Below, in pieces: positions 33,065-41,961 of a stretch of DNA of 41,961 nucleotides. Numbering within the stretch: the stretch's first letter is position 1; each line of letters opens with the position of its first letter. The DNA is taken from contig CAYQJO010000008.1 in assembly GCA_964417785.1 (NCBI GenBank), forward strand, positions 1 through 41,961. Direction: 5' to 3'. Origin of the DNA: DAOTUL01 sp034437435 (GTDB lineage: Bacteria > Chloroflexota > Anaerolineae > Aggregatilineales > Phototrophicaceae). Below the pieces are notes generated by a model that worked only from the letters and a program-made list of their open reading frames with translations, was not told where the DNA came from and ran no database searches. A program made the position numbers and the translations under genes.

Positions 33065-36000
33065 CTACTCAACCACCTGCGCCGTCGTTTCCGGTGCCTC
33101 AACCTCCTGTGACACCTCAATCTCGTCGGCCAGCGCGTCCACAGCACCCATTGCAACCGGTTCGTAGGGATCGAACCTGAGAACACGTCCGTTGCCTAGA
33201 TCGGCCACATAAACATTGCCACTGTCATCCAGCGCAATGCCGCCGACCGTCCCAATCTGAGTCGCATCGGTCGCTGGCTGGCCGAACTGACCAAACGATC
33301 CCAGACAATCACCCTCCAACGAGTGGACCAGAATACGCCCGGCGTCCGGATCGGTGACATAGATAATCTCGCGCTCCGGATCCACCGCCAGATAAGGACG
33401 GTTGCCCAGTTCATCATACCAACCACGCACCGAGAAGTTGTAAAGATAAATACCATCCAGACCGAACACCGCCACGCGCCGATTCCAGGTATCGGCGACA
33501 TACAGACGCTCGCCCACAACTGCAATACCCGCCGGTTCGTTCAACTGACCGTCCCCGCTGCCACCCGTGCCGATGTCGCGCAGGAAAGTCCCATCCGACT
33601 CGTAGACACGGATGCGTTTGTTGCCCGTATCCGAGACATAGACCCGACCCACACTGTCCACCGCTACATCACGCGGCCCCCAGAAGCCATCCACCGGCAT
33701 CATCTGCGCGTTGAAACCGGCGGTGTTCGCCTGGCCCCAACTCGTAATCTCACGAAACTGGTCATCGAAGCGGCGGATCAGGAAGTTCCAGGTATCGGCG
33801 ACAAAAATGTCGCCATCCGGGCCGACAGCCACGCTGTGCGGTCGTTCAAAGAACGCCCCCTCGCCGCTGCCCTGCACCCCATACGCTTCCAGGAAACGAC
33901 CATCATCGGAGAAAATACTGATGCGGTGGGTGCCTTCCTCGGCGATATACACCCGGCCATCCGGACCCACATCCAGCCCCACCGGACGTACCAGCGGGAA
34001 GGTGTCAGTGTTCAGCACGATGCTGGCGGCACGCGGTTGCCAGTTGGCCGTACACATATTGACCACAACTTCGTTGAAGGGATTAACAGCGGAGGCATCA
34101 CCGATACCATAATTCCAGACCTGAGCCGCGATGTCTTTGCGGACATACAGTGACATGCCATCAGAAACCGGCCACTCGGTCAGCCCGAACGATTTGTCAA
34201 TCGCCTGACCATAAGTGGTGTAATCACGCATCCACCAGATATCGAAGACACCCCGGAGGCGCATAGACGAGTTGGCATTGGTGAAGTCGAATAAATCGTT
34301 GATCTTGCGGGCGCTCAGGCCGAAATACTCCTGCATCGGCCACCACAACCGCATATGATCGAAGCGTTGGAAACGGTCCTCAAGCAGCGGTTCAACTTTG
34401 GGCCGGTTTTCATCACTGACAATCAACGCGGCGGTGTCGTCCAACTGCTGCAAGGTCGGCGGATTCTCGCCGATATACAAGCGCCGGTCGAAGTCACGCA
34501 AATACCAACTACCCGGCCAGGAGAACTTGTTATCGTACAGGACACGCAAATCCATGCCGCCGGTCGTCTGGATGCTCAGTTCACGTAGTTGATCGGTCAG
34601 GGTCTTATTGGCCGGTGCCGCGTGAGCATAGACCAGAAACTCGGTAGCCTCATCATAGTTGATAAACGACGCCATCCAGGCAGAACGCCCGGTGATGACC
34701 GCCAACACAGCGAAAACGGTGACAGCGAACATCTGTCGAATATGCGCCCACCCGGTGCGCTCGGCAACCGTCGATATGAAGTACAGTACCCCGGTCGCCA
34801 GGAACGCCATCGCCAGCCAGGTATAGGTCCATTCGATCTGGCTGGTGCGCGTCCCCTGGAAGGGAGCCTGCCCCGCCAGATAGGGCGCGACCAACTGGAA
34901 GGCCGCCACCAACAGCAGCGGCATCACAAACAGCAACACCCACCCACGACTCCGGAACAACCGCCCACTCACACGCTCAAAAACCCGTCCGAAATACCAG
35001 CCAGCCAGCAGGATCATGGGAGTCGTCATGTGCGTCCCCAACCAGGGCATCTTCTCACCGGCCAGCGTATAGCCATACAGATTAACGACCGCCCAGAACC
35101 CGACAAACAACAGGAACGGTACCTCGGTCAACCGCCACTTCTCGCGCTCACGGGCATTGTGGACCAGCGTTTCGATCTGGCTGTCGGGTTCGGAACCGTT
35201 GGCCGCGTCGCCATCCTGATGAAAATGCTGTGCCTCGTCATCGGCGACCTCAACCTCGGCGGCAAGTTCACGCTTGAGTACGATCTGCTCTTCCTGATAT
35301 TGGCGACGGCGACGCCAGAACACCACCAGTCCGGCAAACATCGCCAACACACTGCCAATGATCGGCAAGAACTCGTACATGGGCATAATCACCAGCAGAT
35401 AGTAATACTGCGGCTGGCTGCCCCGCCGTTCGCCCTGCTGTTCCAACCAGTATTCCAGGCTGTGGATCATACCGGTTGCCAGCCCTTCGATGTTGGTGAA
35501 CATGGTCGTGAAGAAAAACGCAAACAGCACATGGAAGATAACCGATGCAATCAACCAGCGCCGCCAGTTCCAGGCCAGACCGGCGGCAACCGCCATCGCT
35601 ATCATCGGTATCCAGGCGATAAATCCGATCACGAAATGCCCGGTCTCCTCCGCTCCCGTGACTGGCACCACATCACTCACCCAGGATAGACTCTCACCAA
35701 TCTCGATGTAATCCTGTGCGGTTGCGTTGGTCGCCACCATGAAGAAGGCCGTGAGCCAGGGCAGAATCAACGACCCCATAATCATCAAGACATCGAATTC
35801 GGGGTAGGGTTCCAGATAGCGCCACCAGCCGCGCAGCTTGCTCCACACCACGCCGAAGATGGCAATAATCGAAAACAACCACAAACCGATCAGCGGCAGC
35901 ATGGTGAAGTTGGTGCTGACATCGGTAGCAGCACTTCCCCCCTCACCCGGCACCGCCGGAGCCGCTGTCTCGTCAGCCATCCGGGACGGCTCATGCGACA

Positions 36001-37234
36001 GTTCCTCGAAGACAATCAGCACGACAAATATCGCCAGCATCAGCAGAACGACGGTGAAAAACTGCCGGCGGAAGTTCACGACCCGTTCGATACGAAATGT
36101 GCCGTAAATCAAGATCAGAGACAGCGCGACGATGAAACCCACCGCCAGCGACGCTGCGCCGGTGCTGACCCGCACCACTTCGTTGTTGGCATTGAGGTCC
36201 GTTGTTGACGCCATCGCCCGCTGCAAGACGAAAACGAACAACACCGCTACCACCACCATCGCACCATCCAGCAGATTGAAACGGACCGCAGCCCGGCGGT
36301 AAACCCATAATGCCGGCACGATGAGAATACCCAACACCGCCACCAGCACCAGTCCGGTCCAGGCCAGGAACGTCGAGAACTCGACCGAAATCGCGTCGCC
36401 GCTGAACAACAATCCGGTCTGCTCGCTCAAGAAGTTCAGCCGGTCGGTCAGTGTAGGCTGGTGTTGCAGCGCAATCGAAAACACCACGATCATCGCCAGC
36501 GAGGCCACCCCGGCCAGCGATCCTGCGATAATCAAAGTATTGAATATGGGCCGGCCATCCAGGTTGTATACATTCTGGGCCACCCGCGCCAACCAGTACA
36601 ATGTGAGGAACAGGCCAAACAAGGCCACATAGATAAAGGCCGTCTCTTTCGACCCCAGATTCCACAGCATGGCTGCTGCCAGAATATAAAGCCAGTGCGC
36701 CCGCCGTTTCTGGTTGGGTGGCCCGCTGATATACATCATGGCAGCCCAGAACATAATCAGCGCCGACAGAATCGACGGCATATCGTGCCGGATATAACGG
36801 CTATAATAGAGCATAAGTGGTGAAAGCAAGAACATCACGGACGCCAGCACCGCGCCCGTTCGTCCCAGCCATCGTCGCAGCAGCAGCGGAAACATAACGA
36901 TGGCAACACCGAGAACAGCGGTATAAATGCGAGCGCTGAAATCATTGACGCCAAAGAGCGCATAGGACAGGGCCGTGAAGTGGAACAGAACAGGACCATG
37001 CATCATGGGCGAGTGTTCAAAGGCCCCACGCTCATACAGGTTGTTGGAGAACACGGTGTGCAGGCTTTCATCGTGACTCATCACCCGATCACCAAGATCG
37101 TAGAAGCGGGTGAACATCGCCAGCAGGAAGATCACCACATAGGCGATGACTTCCCAATTCAGCACCAACTGGCGGGTGTTGAACGTTGCCTCGGTTGGCG
37201 CTTCTCTCACCATTGGATCAACTGTTGTAGCCAT
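33065..37234 (-). CDS. Agl23-like GT-C membrane protein fused to an NHL propeller
   Basis: A very large protein of 1389 aa. The N-terminal half is a polytopic GT-C-like module of the Agl23 (TIGR03663) type, starting near residue 28. His54-Asp55-Glu56 lie in the first outward loop (VMSHDESLH), and HSPMMHGPVLFHFTALSYALFG follows in the same loop. Multiple helices continue to about residue 860. A soluble part follows, and the C-terminus (about 1085-1360) is an NHL-repeat beta-propeller with blades such as PVGLDVGPDGRVYIAEEGTH and RDVAVDSVGRVYVSDTGNKR. Agl23 proteins are linked to glycan-lipid handling in archaeal glycosylation. The ATG at 37234 has GAGGA upstream and overlaps the anti-sigma gene by 17 bases. 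Confidence 0.82.
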   Translation of the reverse strand: MATTVDPMVREAPTEATFNTRQLVLNWEVIAYVVIFLLAMFTRFYDLGDRVMSHDESLHTVFSNNLYERGAFEHSPMMHGPVLFHFTALSYALFGVNDFSARIYTAVLGVAIVMFPLLLRRWLGRTGAVLASVMFLLSPLMLYYSRYIRHDMPSILSALIMFWAAMMYISGPPNQKRRAHWLYILAAAMLWNLGSKETAFIYVALFGLFLTLYWLARVAQNVYNLDGRPIFNTLIIAGSLAGVASLAMIVVFSIALQHQPTLTDRLNFLSEQTGLLFSGDAISVEFSTFLAWTGLVLVAVLGILIVPALWVYRRAAVRFNLLDGAMVVVAVLFVFVLQRAMASTTDLNANNEVVRVSTGAASLAVGFIVALSLILIYGTFRIERVVNFRRQFFTVVLLMLAIFVVLIVFEELSHEPSRMADETAAPAVPGEGGSAATDVSTNFTMLPLIGLWLFSIIAIFGVVWSKLRGWWRYLEPYPEFDVLMIMGSLILPWLTAFFMVATNATAQDYIEIGESLSWVSDVVPVTGAEETGHFVIGFIAWIPMIAMAVAAGLAWNWRRWLIASVIFHVLFAFFFTTMFTNIEGLATGMIHSLEYWLEQQGERRGSQPQYYYLLVIMPMYEFLPIIGSVLAMFAGLVVFWRRRRQYQEEQIVLKRELAAEVEVADDEAQHFHQDGDAANGSEPDSQIETLVHNAREREKWRLTEVPFLLFVGFWAVVNLYGYTLAGEKMPWLGTHMTTPMILLAGWYFGRVFERVSGRLFRSRGWVLLFVMPLLLVAAFQLVAPYLAGQAPFQGTRTSQIEWTYTWLAMAFLATGVLYFISTVAERTGWAHIRQMFAVTVFAVLAVITGRSAWMASFINYDEATEFLVYAHAAPANKTLTDQLRELSIQTTGGMDLRVLYDNKFSWPGSWYLRDFDRRLYIGENPPTLQQLDDTAALIVSDENRPKVEPLLEDRFQRFDHMRLWWPMQEYFGLSARKINDLFDFTNANSSMRLRGVFDIWWMRDYTTYGQAIDKSFGLTEWPVSDGMSLYVRKDIAAQVWNYGIGDASAVNPFNEVVVNMCTANWQPRAASIVLNTDTFPLVRPVGLDVGPDGRVYIAEEGTHRISIFSDDGRFLEAYGVQGSGEGAFFERPHSVAVGPDGDIFVADTWNFLIRRFDDQFREITSWGQANTAGFNAQMMPVDGFWGPRDVAVDSVGRVYVSDTGNKRIRVYESDGTFLRDIGTGGSGDGQLNEPAGIAVVGERLYVADTWNRRVAVFGLDGIYLYNFSVRGWYDELGNRPYLAVDPEREIIYVTDPDAGRILVHSLEGDCLGSFGQFGQPATDATQIGTVGGIALDDSGNVYVADLGNGRVLRFDPYEPVAMGAVDALADEIEVSQEVEAPETTAQVVE

Positions 37235-37727
37235 AAGTCCTCGTTTCATCCGGTGTTCGCGCAGCTTCCGGTACAATACCATCCACAACCTGAGTGGAGT
37301 CAACTGTCGCTGTCGGCACCGGTTCCTGGGCCGTATCGGTTACACGGGTATCAACTATCAGGGGTGTCGGTTGCGTGGCGGCGGCGGGCAGTGCGGTGTC
37401 TTCACCAAACAACAGGGGCGCAAACATCAACGCCAACACCACAATAGCCGTCAGAACACCATAGCGGAGACGAAACCGGCGCGACGACGTATAATGCATC
37501 TCAGACTGGACACCACGCCACATCCGGCTCAGTTGGACCGTATCCGGTTGGCTCACCAACGCAAAATGTGCCTTAAGTTCGTTTTGAAGATCGCGCTGGC
37601 GAATGTACTCCCGGTAGCAGTCCGGGCAGTTGTCAATATATCTTGCCACGCGGCGGCGAACTTTCGGGGTCAGTTGTCCATCAATGAACCCCACCATATA
37701 ACGCTTGCAGTACCGGTATTTCGACAT
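37218..37727 (-). CDS. Membrane anti-sigma factor with zinc-finger-like N-terminus
   Basis: A 169-aa single-pass protein. The cytosolic N-terminus resembles the zinc anti-sigma domain: Cys7, then Cys34 and Cys37 in YIDNCPDC. The histidine normally four residues before the CxxC is Tyr30, so the usual metal site lacks one ligand. A transmembrane helix lies at about 88-106, and the outside part is threonine- and proline-rich. It should bind and silence the ECF sigma factor encoded one base upstream. The ATG at 37727 follows the sigma stop codon (TGATATG), indicating coupled translation. Its 3' end overlaps the Agl23-like gene by 17 bases. Confidence 0.82.
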   Translation of the reverse strand: MSKYRYCKRYMVGFIDGQLTPKVRRRVARYIDNCPDCYREYIRQRDLQNELKAHFALVSQPDTVQLSRMWRGVQSEMHYTSSRRFRLRYGVLTAIVVLALMFAPLLFGEDTALPAAATQPTPLIVDTRVTDTAQEPVPTATVDSTQVVDGIVPEAARTPDETRTYGYNS

Positions 37728-37728
37728 A

Positions 37729-38292
37729 TCAGTAACTCAACAACTCTTCCAGCAAATCCTGTCCCTGAAGCAAACCCCGAAGGCGCTGGTGCGCCAACCG
37801 GACCCGGCTCTCCGCTGTCTTGGGCGGACATCTCATCACGTCAGCAATCTCACGGTAGGTCAATCCATGCCCGTAGCGCAGCACCACCGCCTCCCGCAGT
37901 TGCACCGGCAGGTTCGCCAGCGCCCGTGCCAGTGCGCCTTGCGCCGTCCGGTATGCCAGCATGGCCTCCGGTCCTTCGTGCGTCGGCGTCGCCAGATTGA
38001 ATATCTGGCTGATGTCGATTTGCGGCAGGACTTTACGCCGGTGGGTGTTGCGGCAGCGGCTCACGGCAATCGTGTATAACCACGTCTTGAACGCTGCTTT
38101 GCGCGGATCAAACGCCCGCAGCTTGCGGAAAGCGTACACAAACGACTCCTGCAACACATCTTCCGCGTCCTGACGGTTCAGCACCAGACTGTAACACAGC
38201 CGGTAGATGCCCGGTGCATATCGCTCGTATAAGATTGTGTAGGCGGTTTGATCGCCGCTCAGGCAGCGTTCAATCAATGCCTGCTCATCCAT
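37729..38292 (-). CDS. ECF-type RNA polymerase sigma factor
   Basis: A 187-aa group 4 sigma factor. Region 2 spans about residues 8-80 and includes NRQDAEDVLQESFVYAFRKL and the promoter-melting helix FKTWLYTIAVSRCRNTHRR. Region 4 (about 125-178) has LPVQLREAVVLRYGHGLTYREIADVM followed by the recognition helix KTAESRVRLAHQRL. There is no region 3, as expected. It pairs with the membrane anti-sigma factor just downstream. The ATG at 38292 has AAAGG about 10 bases upstream. It starts 26 bases after the preceding GT-C gene, so it is probably part of that operon. Target promoters are unknown. Confidence 0.93.
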   Translation of the reverse strand: MDEQALIERCLSGDQTAYTILYERYAPGIYRLCYSLVLNRQDAEDVLQESFVYAFRKLRAFDPRKAAFKTWLYTIAVSRCRNTHRRKVLPQIDISQIFNLATPTHEGPEAMLAYRTAQGALARALANLPVQLREAVVLRYGHGLTYREIADVMRCPPKTAESRVRLAHQRLRGLLQGQDLLEELLSY

Positions 38293-38318
38293 TGATACAC
38301 ACCTTTACACCAGAATCC

Positions 38319-40241
38319 TCACCCTACCGGCGCACTTTGATAGGGCGCACTGTCGTAAATATCCTGGCGCAGCCACAGGATATAGGCTTGCGCCACCTGT
38401 CGCGGAATGCGGGTCTCACGCATCCCCCACCAGGGCAGAAAATCGAACCCTTCCAGAAAATCGGACGACCAGCGGTAGGTCATCACAAAACGCTGTCCCA
38501 GATAACTGCCACCCAGTTCCGGCAGACGCAGCGCACCGGGTTCACTCGACACCATCATGGCTGTCTCCGGGATCAGAATTACCTGCTCCTGCCATGCCTG
38601 CTCTACATCGGCAATAAAATAAGCATTGCTGAAGTCGCGCACCGCCCAGGCCACCACGCCAGTATCCGGTGCCATGACCGCAACCGGGATCATCGGGTAT
38701 CCCATCGTCTCGCGGTAGGCAAGCTCTTCCAGCGTATCCCGCAGCAAACCGGCATGCTCCGATGTCGCTTCCGTGTAATACAATTCCTCCGGCTGGCCGC
38801 TGCGTGTTACCGCCAGTGTCCAGCCCACCGCTACCGCCGACAGCACCAGGAAACCGCCAAAACCGATCAACAATCCCTGGACGGTAATCTCATTGCCCCA
38901 GATGCTCGCCGCGAAAAAGCCGCCCACGACGATGAACAGCAGCGACATCAAAAACCAGATCAAGCTCATACCGGGACTTGGTTCTGGCTGGCGCACACTG
39001 ACCCGATCCAGATAATCCGAAAGCGATCCACCAGGAACCGTCAGGAACTCACGCATAGCGATCTGGAAATGCAGCGCGGCGATCACCAGCAAACCGAATA
39101 CGACGGCTCCGACGATCCACTTTGCGCTACGTGCCGTCGCCAGACTGAAATGCTCATCGCCAAAGAAATCGCCGATCCAGAGCAGATCGACATCCAGTTC
39201 TTCCAGCGCATAACTGAGCGCCGCACTGGCGAGTCCCGCCAGCGGCACGACCAGCCACAGCCCATTGTCGGCAGTTCCACCTGCATACACCACGCTGACA
39301 ATCACGCCAACCACAACCCACATGGCGAGAAAGCGCTCGATCAGTGTCATGCGATCCTGGCGCACAAGCATAAACACCCCAACACCCGCCAGCAGCCATA
39401 ACCAGGGTTCATAGAACAAAGCAACCAGCAGTGGAAAAAACAAGGGTGCATCCGGCTGCGACTGAGTCAGGCCGGTCAAAAAGGTGTTCAAAAGTTCGCC
39501 CAACATGCTCAAGCCAGAAAGATAGAGCAAGAATCCAGTCGAGACCACCGCAACCACCAGCGCCGCCACCAGCAGGCCAGACCGCCAGGGCCAGTCACGC
39601 AGCAGCGCCAAACGATCACCAGTGTCATCGCCTTCCGGCATCAACCACAGTGCCAGTGCGGCAGCAGCGATCAAAATGACCGTCAGCAGCAAACCACCCG
39701 GACCACTCAAAAAGGCCATCGCGCCGAACAACACAGTAGCCCCGATCCCGTAAGCCGGTAAACGCACAACACTGAAACGCCATACCGCCCACAATCCGAG
39801 CAGGGCCAGCAGCAAAGCCCACACCATCTCGCTGCTCATGCGCGACGCAGTGAGGATCAGCGGTGATACCGTCAGCAGCAGCGCCAGAATCAGCACCCGG
39901 TTCTGGCCTAACAGGTCGCGGAACAGCAAGGGGGTCAATCCCAATGCCACCCCGGCCAGCGCCGTCAGCATCCGGGCGGTAAACAACTCGCCACCGAGCA
40001 AACCAAAGGCCAATCGCTGCGACCAGAACACCAGCGGGCTATCTGCCACGAGGGCGCTCCCTGACGCATCGGGTGATACGGAACGCCATGCGGCCAGCGC
40101 CGGAGCCGTCTCGACCGGGTTCATTGGCACCACATCCAGCGAGGCCAGCCGCAGCACCAGTGAGAAGAGTGCCAGGGCCAGCACGGCCACCCATTCCAGG
40201 CGGATGGTTATCGGCTGTGCTTGCGTCATGGTATTCTGCAT
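38319..40241 (-). CDS. Polytopic GT-C-like membrane protein
   Basis: A 640-aa integral membrane protein with about a dozen hydrophobic helices and a C-terminal extracytoplasmic region from about residue 485. The overall plan matches GT39-like glycosyltransferases. The first outward loop reads VVPMNPVETAPALAAW, where related proteins usually have an Asp-Glu pair; only the glutamate remains. It may therefore be an inactive or divergent member, or a carrier protein. The ATG at 40241 has GGAGG 8 bases upstream, overlapping the stop codon of the DUF2298 gene 4 bases away. A GTG five codons earlier lies inside that gene. Function in glycan assembly is inferred from its neighbours. Confidence 0.75.
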   Translation of the reverse strand: MQNTMTQAQPITIRLEWVAVLALALFSLVLRLASLDVVPMNPVETAPALAAWRSVSPDASGSALVADSPLVFWSQRLAFGLLGGELFTARMLTALAGVALGLTPLLFRDLLGQNRVLILALLLTVSPLILTASRMSSEMVWALLLALLGLWAVWRFSVVRLPAYGIGATVLFGAMAFLSGPGGLLLTVILIAAAALALWLMPEGDDTGDRLALLRDWPWRSGLLVAALVVAVVSTGFLLYLSGLSMLGELLNTFLTGLTQSQPDAPLFFPLLVALFYEPWLWLLAGVGVFMLVRQDRMTLIERFLAMWVVVGVIVSVVYAGGTADNGLWLVVPLAGLASAALSYALEELDVDLLWIGDFFGDEHFSLATARSAKWIVGAVVFGLLVIAALHFQIAMREFLTVPGGSLSDYLDRVSVRQPEPSPGMSLIWFLMSLLFIVVGGFFAASIWGNEITVQGLLIGFGGFLVLSAVAVGWTLAVTRSGQPEELYYTEATSEHAGLLRDTLEELAYRETMGYPMIPVAVMAPDTGVVAWAVRDFSNAYFIADVEQAWQEQVILIPETAMMVSSEPGALRLPELGGSYLGQRFVMTYRWSSDFLEGFDFLPWWGMRETRIPRQVAQAYILWLRQDIYDSAPYQSAPVG

Positions 40242-40245
40242 TCGA

Positions 40246-41961
40246 CTATCCTCCACTCACCCGGTACACCCGTGACTGTGAATTGCTCGACTCACACACC
40301 ACATCCAACGCTTCCAGAAACTTGTCTTCCCCGACACTACCATAATGTGTGCGCTCGGTAGACCCATAAATGATATAGTCAATGCCGTAACGGTCAATGA
40401 TGTATTGCACATCGCTCATACGCGACGCCGTATAGAGCAGGTTCAAATCCGTAGGCCGGGTTCCCAGGGCCGCCGCATATCCGCTGCCGCGCCACTGCGA
40501 TTGGTGACCGGGCCAGCCCAGAATCACCGGGATGCCCGTCAACGCCCCGACCCGGCCATGCGCTGGATTATAGTTCACCCGGTTGCCCTGCGGATTGGCC
40601 TCCGCCACCACCACATCCGCCTGCCCGACATGATCGGCCAGACACATAATCGCCTGATAATCGCTCAGCGAGACGAAGCCCGGCCCGGCGTCCAGCGTCA
40701 GCGCCGAATCACCACTGTAATGCCGCCCGGTCTCCAGCCATGCCCGCGTATAGATCGCCAAAACCGGGTAAATCGATCCAGCAGCCACCACCAGCACTAC
40801 CAGACCGGCAAAAGCAAATCGCAGCGGCATCGCCGGTAAAGATAGCTTGTGGTCCGCCAGAACCGAGTAGACGGCATAGGTGCTGGCAAGCGCCAGCATG
40901 GCCCACGCCTGATAGTAGAATTTAAATACGGTGTTCATGCGCCAACCGAAGTTATCACCGAAGTAGACGAACTCCGGGATAAGGATCAGACCCAGCGCGG
41001 CACCGATCATCAGCAAAGCGAATCCCGTTGCCGGCGGATAGCTGCCCGTCACGGCTTCGTCGTCGATGGCTTCAACCAGGTTGCGACGCGGGAACAATCT
41101 CGCCACCACCAGCGCCAGTCCCACCGCCAACACAATCAGTGTGAGGACACGCACCAATCGACGCCGCAGCACCTCCCCGACAACTGTATCCCAACCGCCG
41201 TTGTCGGCCATGAACTGCTGCGTCTGCGCCCATTTCACCTCGGAGAGCCGACCGCCGAACATGAGCAGTGCCAGCACCAGGACCAGCGCCAGTACCACAC
41301 CCCCGGCAACCTGAAAACCAAATCTCAAATTCAGCCGCTGGTTACGCCACACTTCAACTACCAGATAAACCGCCAGGATCAGGAAAAATGGTCCGAACAT
41401 CACAAACAACTGCTGGAAGCGTGTCGGATGCAGAATATTGGGCAGCAAACCTTGAAGCTGCGACCGGAATCCCAGGAGGAACGGCGCATAAGCGGCCAGC
41501 GTGATGGCGATCAGCGTCACACCGAACACCACCATCTCCAACCAGTCGTCCAGCGTCAATCGACCCCGCTGCATCAGTCGCCGGACCGCATCTGCGCCAA
41601 CAGCTACGACCAGATAGATCGGGAAGTCCCAGGTGTTCAGGAATACCAGCGAGCCAATCGCCACGCCGTAGAGGATCGTCTGCAAGCCGTCCGGTCGCGT
41701 GGGTGAGAGCAGAATATTCAGCGCCAGCCCGATTGCCAGCAGCGCGAAAGGCAGCGCCATAACATGCGGATGGCTGTCCGCCAGCACAAAGCTAAACATC
41801 GGAAATTCGTCAATAACTTCGTTGACGCGGTTGCCATTCAGATCGCGCTCGGTGACAACACGCGAAGCCGCAAACCACCACCACGTATCGAAGCCCGGTT
41901 CGCCGGGATCGACCAGACTGGCAGACACCACCCGGTCACCATAGGTATCGCGGTCTTTGGC
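40246..41961 (-). CDS. DUF2298 (Chlor_Arch_YYY) membrane protein, 5' end outside window
   Basis: The C-terminal 571 residues of a larger polytopic protein; the frame is open to the window edge, so the true start is not seen. The diagnostic region is FDTWWWFAASRVV followed by INEF-like VIDEFPMFSFVLADSHPHVMAL, typical of DUF2298 proteins that Chloroflexi share with archaea. At least eight further helices follow. The last 130 residues form a soluble part with short motifs such as NRVNYNPAHGRVGALTGIP. The family is unassigned biochemically but is probably GT-C-like. It is the most upstream visible gene of the operon that continues with the GT-C protein, sigma/anti-sigma pair and Agl23-NHL protein. 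Confidence 0.85.
   Translation of the reverse strand, partial: AKDRDTYGDRVVSASLVDPGEPGFDTWWWFAASRVVTERDLNGNRVNEVIDEFPMFSFVLADSHPHVMALPFALLAIGLALNILLSPTRPDGLQTILYGVAIGSLVFLNTWDFPIYLVVAVGADAVRRLMQRGRLTLDDWLEMVVFGVTLIAITLAAYAPFLLGFRSQLQGLLPNILHPTRFQQLFVMFGPFFLILAVYLVVEVWRNQRLNLRFGFQVAGGVVLALVLVLALLMFGGRLSEVKWAQTQQFMADNGGWDTVVGEVLRRRLVRVLTLIVLAVGLALVVARLFPRRNLVEAIDDEAVTGSYPPATGFALLMIGAALGLILIPEFVYFGDNFGWRMNTVFKFYYQAWAMLALASTYAVYSVLADHKLSLPAMPLRFAFAGLVVLVVAAGSIYPVLAIYTRAWLETGRHYSGDSALTLDAGPGFVSLSDYQAIMCLADHVGQADVVVAEANPQGNRVNYNPAHGRVGALTGIPVILGWPGHQSQWRGSGYAAALGTRPTDLNLLYTASRMSDVQYIIDRYGIDYIIYGSTERTHYGSVGEDKFLEALDVVCESSNSQSRVYRVSGG

Noticed and set aside
40440..40450. GGTTCAAATCC, a tRNA T-loop-like string
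   Set aside because: It lies inside the DUF2298 coding sequence on the opposite strand, and no acceptor or anticodon stem can be drawn around it.
1..41961. CRISPR array, phage genes, toxin-antitoxin or defence system
   Set aside because: No regularly spaced repeats, no integrase, transposase or nuclease cassette, and no region of foreign-looking composition was seen.

Overview
The window looks like a chromosomal stretch from a Chloroflexota bacterium, most likely of the Anaerolineae. This is inferred from gene content, not from a marker-gene search. The clues are a mevalonate-pathway kinase next to a UbiA prenyltransferase, GT-C-type membrane proteins of the Agl23 and DUF2298 (Chlor_Arch_YYY) families that Chloroflexi share with archaea, SH3b/LysM/TolB-like envelope proteins with long TP-rich linkers, and a beta-prime RNA polymerase subunit with a large coiled-coil insertion. 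I see no rRNA, tRNA, CRISPR array, phage or transposase gene. Almost the whole window is coding and no gene-free stretch exceeds 300 bases.

Layout. 1-3.3 kb: pheA-asd (minus strand) diverges from a SufR-type Fe-S regulator and an IscA-type carrier. 3.3-7.0 kb: a tightly coupled minus-strand envelope operon encoding a TolB-like propeller, a LysM/LasA-type M23 lipoprotein and an SH3b membrane protein. 7.0-10 kb: an SCP2 protein, then an RseP-type site-2 protease with a HEAT-repeat partner. 10.1-12 kb: a UbiA prenyltransferase and mevalonate kinase, with a UbiA transcript that may be leaderless. 11.9-15.8 kb: a cyclophilin and a dual-specificity phosphatase, then a divergent GT39-like glycosyltransferase. 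15.8-23.4 kb: rpoC alone, without rpoB, behind tandem consensus promoters; then mdh and pckA. 23.6-25.4 kb: two unrecognised small genes and era. 25.4-32.9 kb: a translation and RNA-maturation operon, nusA - small basic protein - ylxR - infB - rbfA - nrnA - truB - ribF. An assembly gap of 100 N lies in the nusA tail. 33-42 kb: a minus-strand operon of three large GT-C-type membrane proteins with an ECF sigma/anti-sigma pair inside it; the first gene is cut by the window edge.

How the parts fit. The nusA-infB-rbfA-truB group supports transcription elongation, initiation and ribosome or tRNA maturation, and a hairpin in the nusA leader suggests attenuation. pckA and mdh link the TCA cycle to gluconeogenesis. 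Mevalonate kinase feeds isoprenoid precursors that UbiA and the GT-C enzymes would use as polyprenyl carriers. The GT-C operon with its own sigma/anti-sigma pair is the most system-like unit. The most unexpected small signal is the stand-alone protein downstream of nusA, whose C-terminus repeats the C-terminal tail of NusA.
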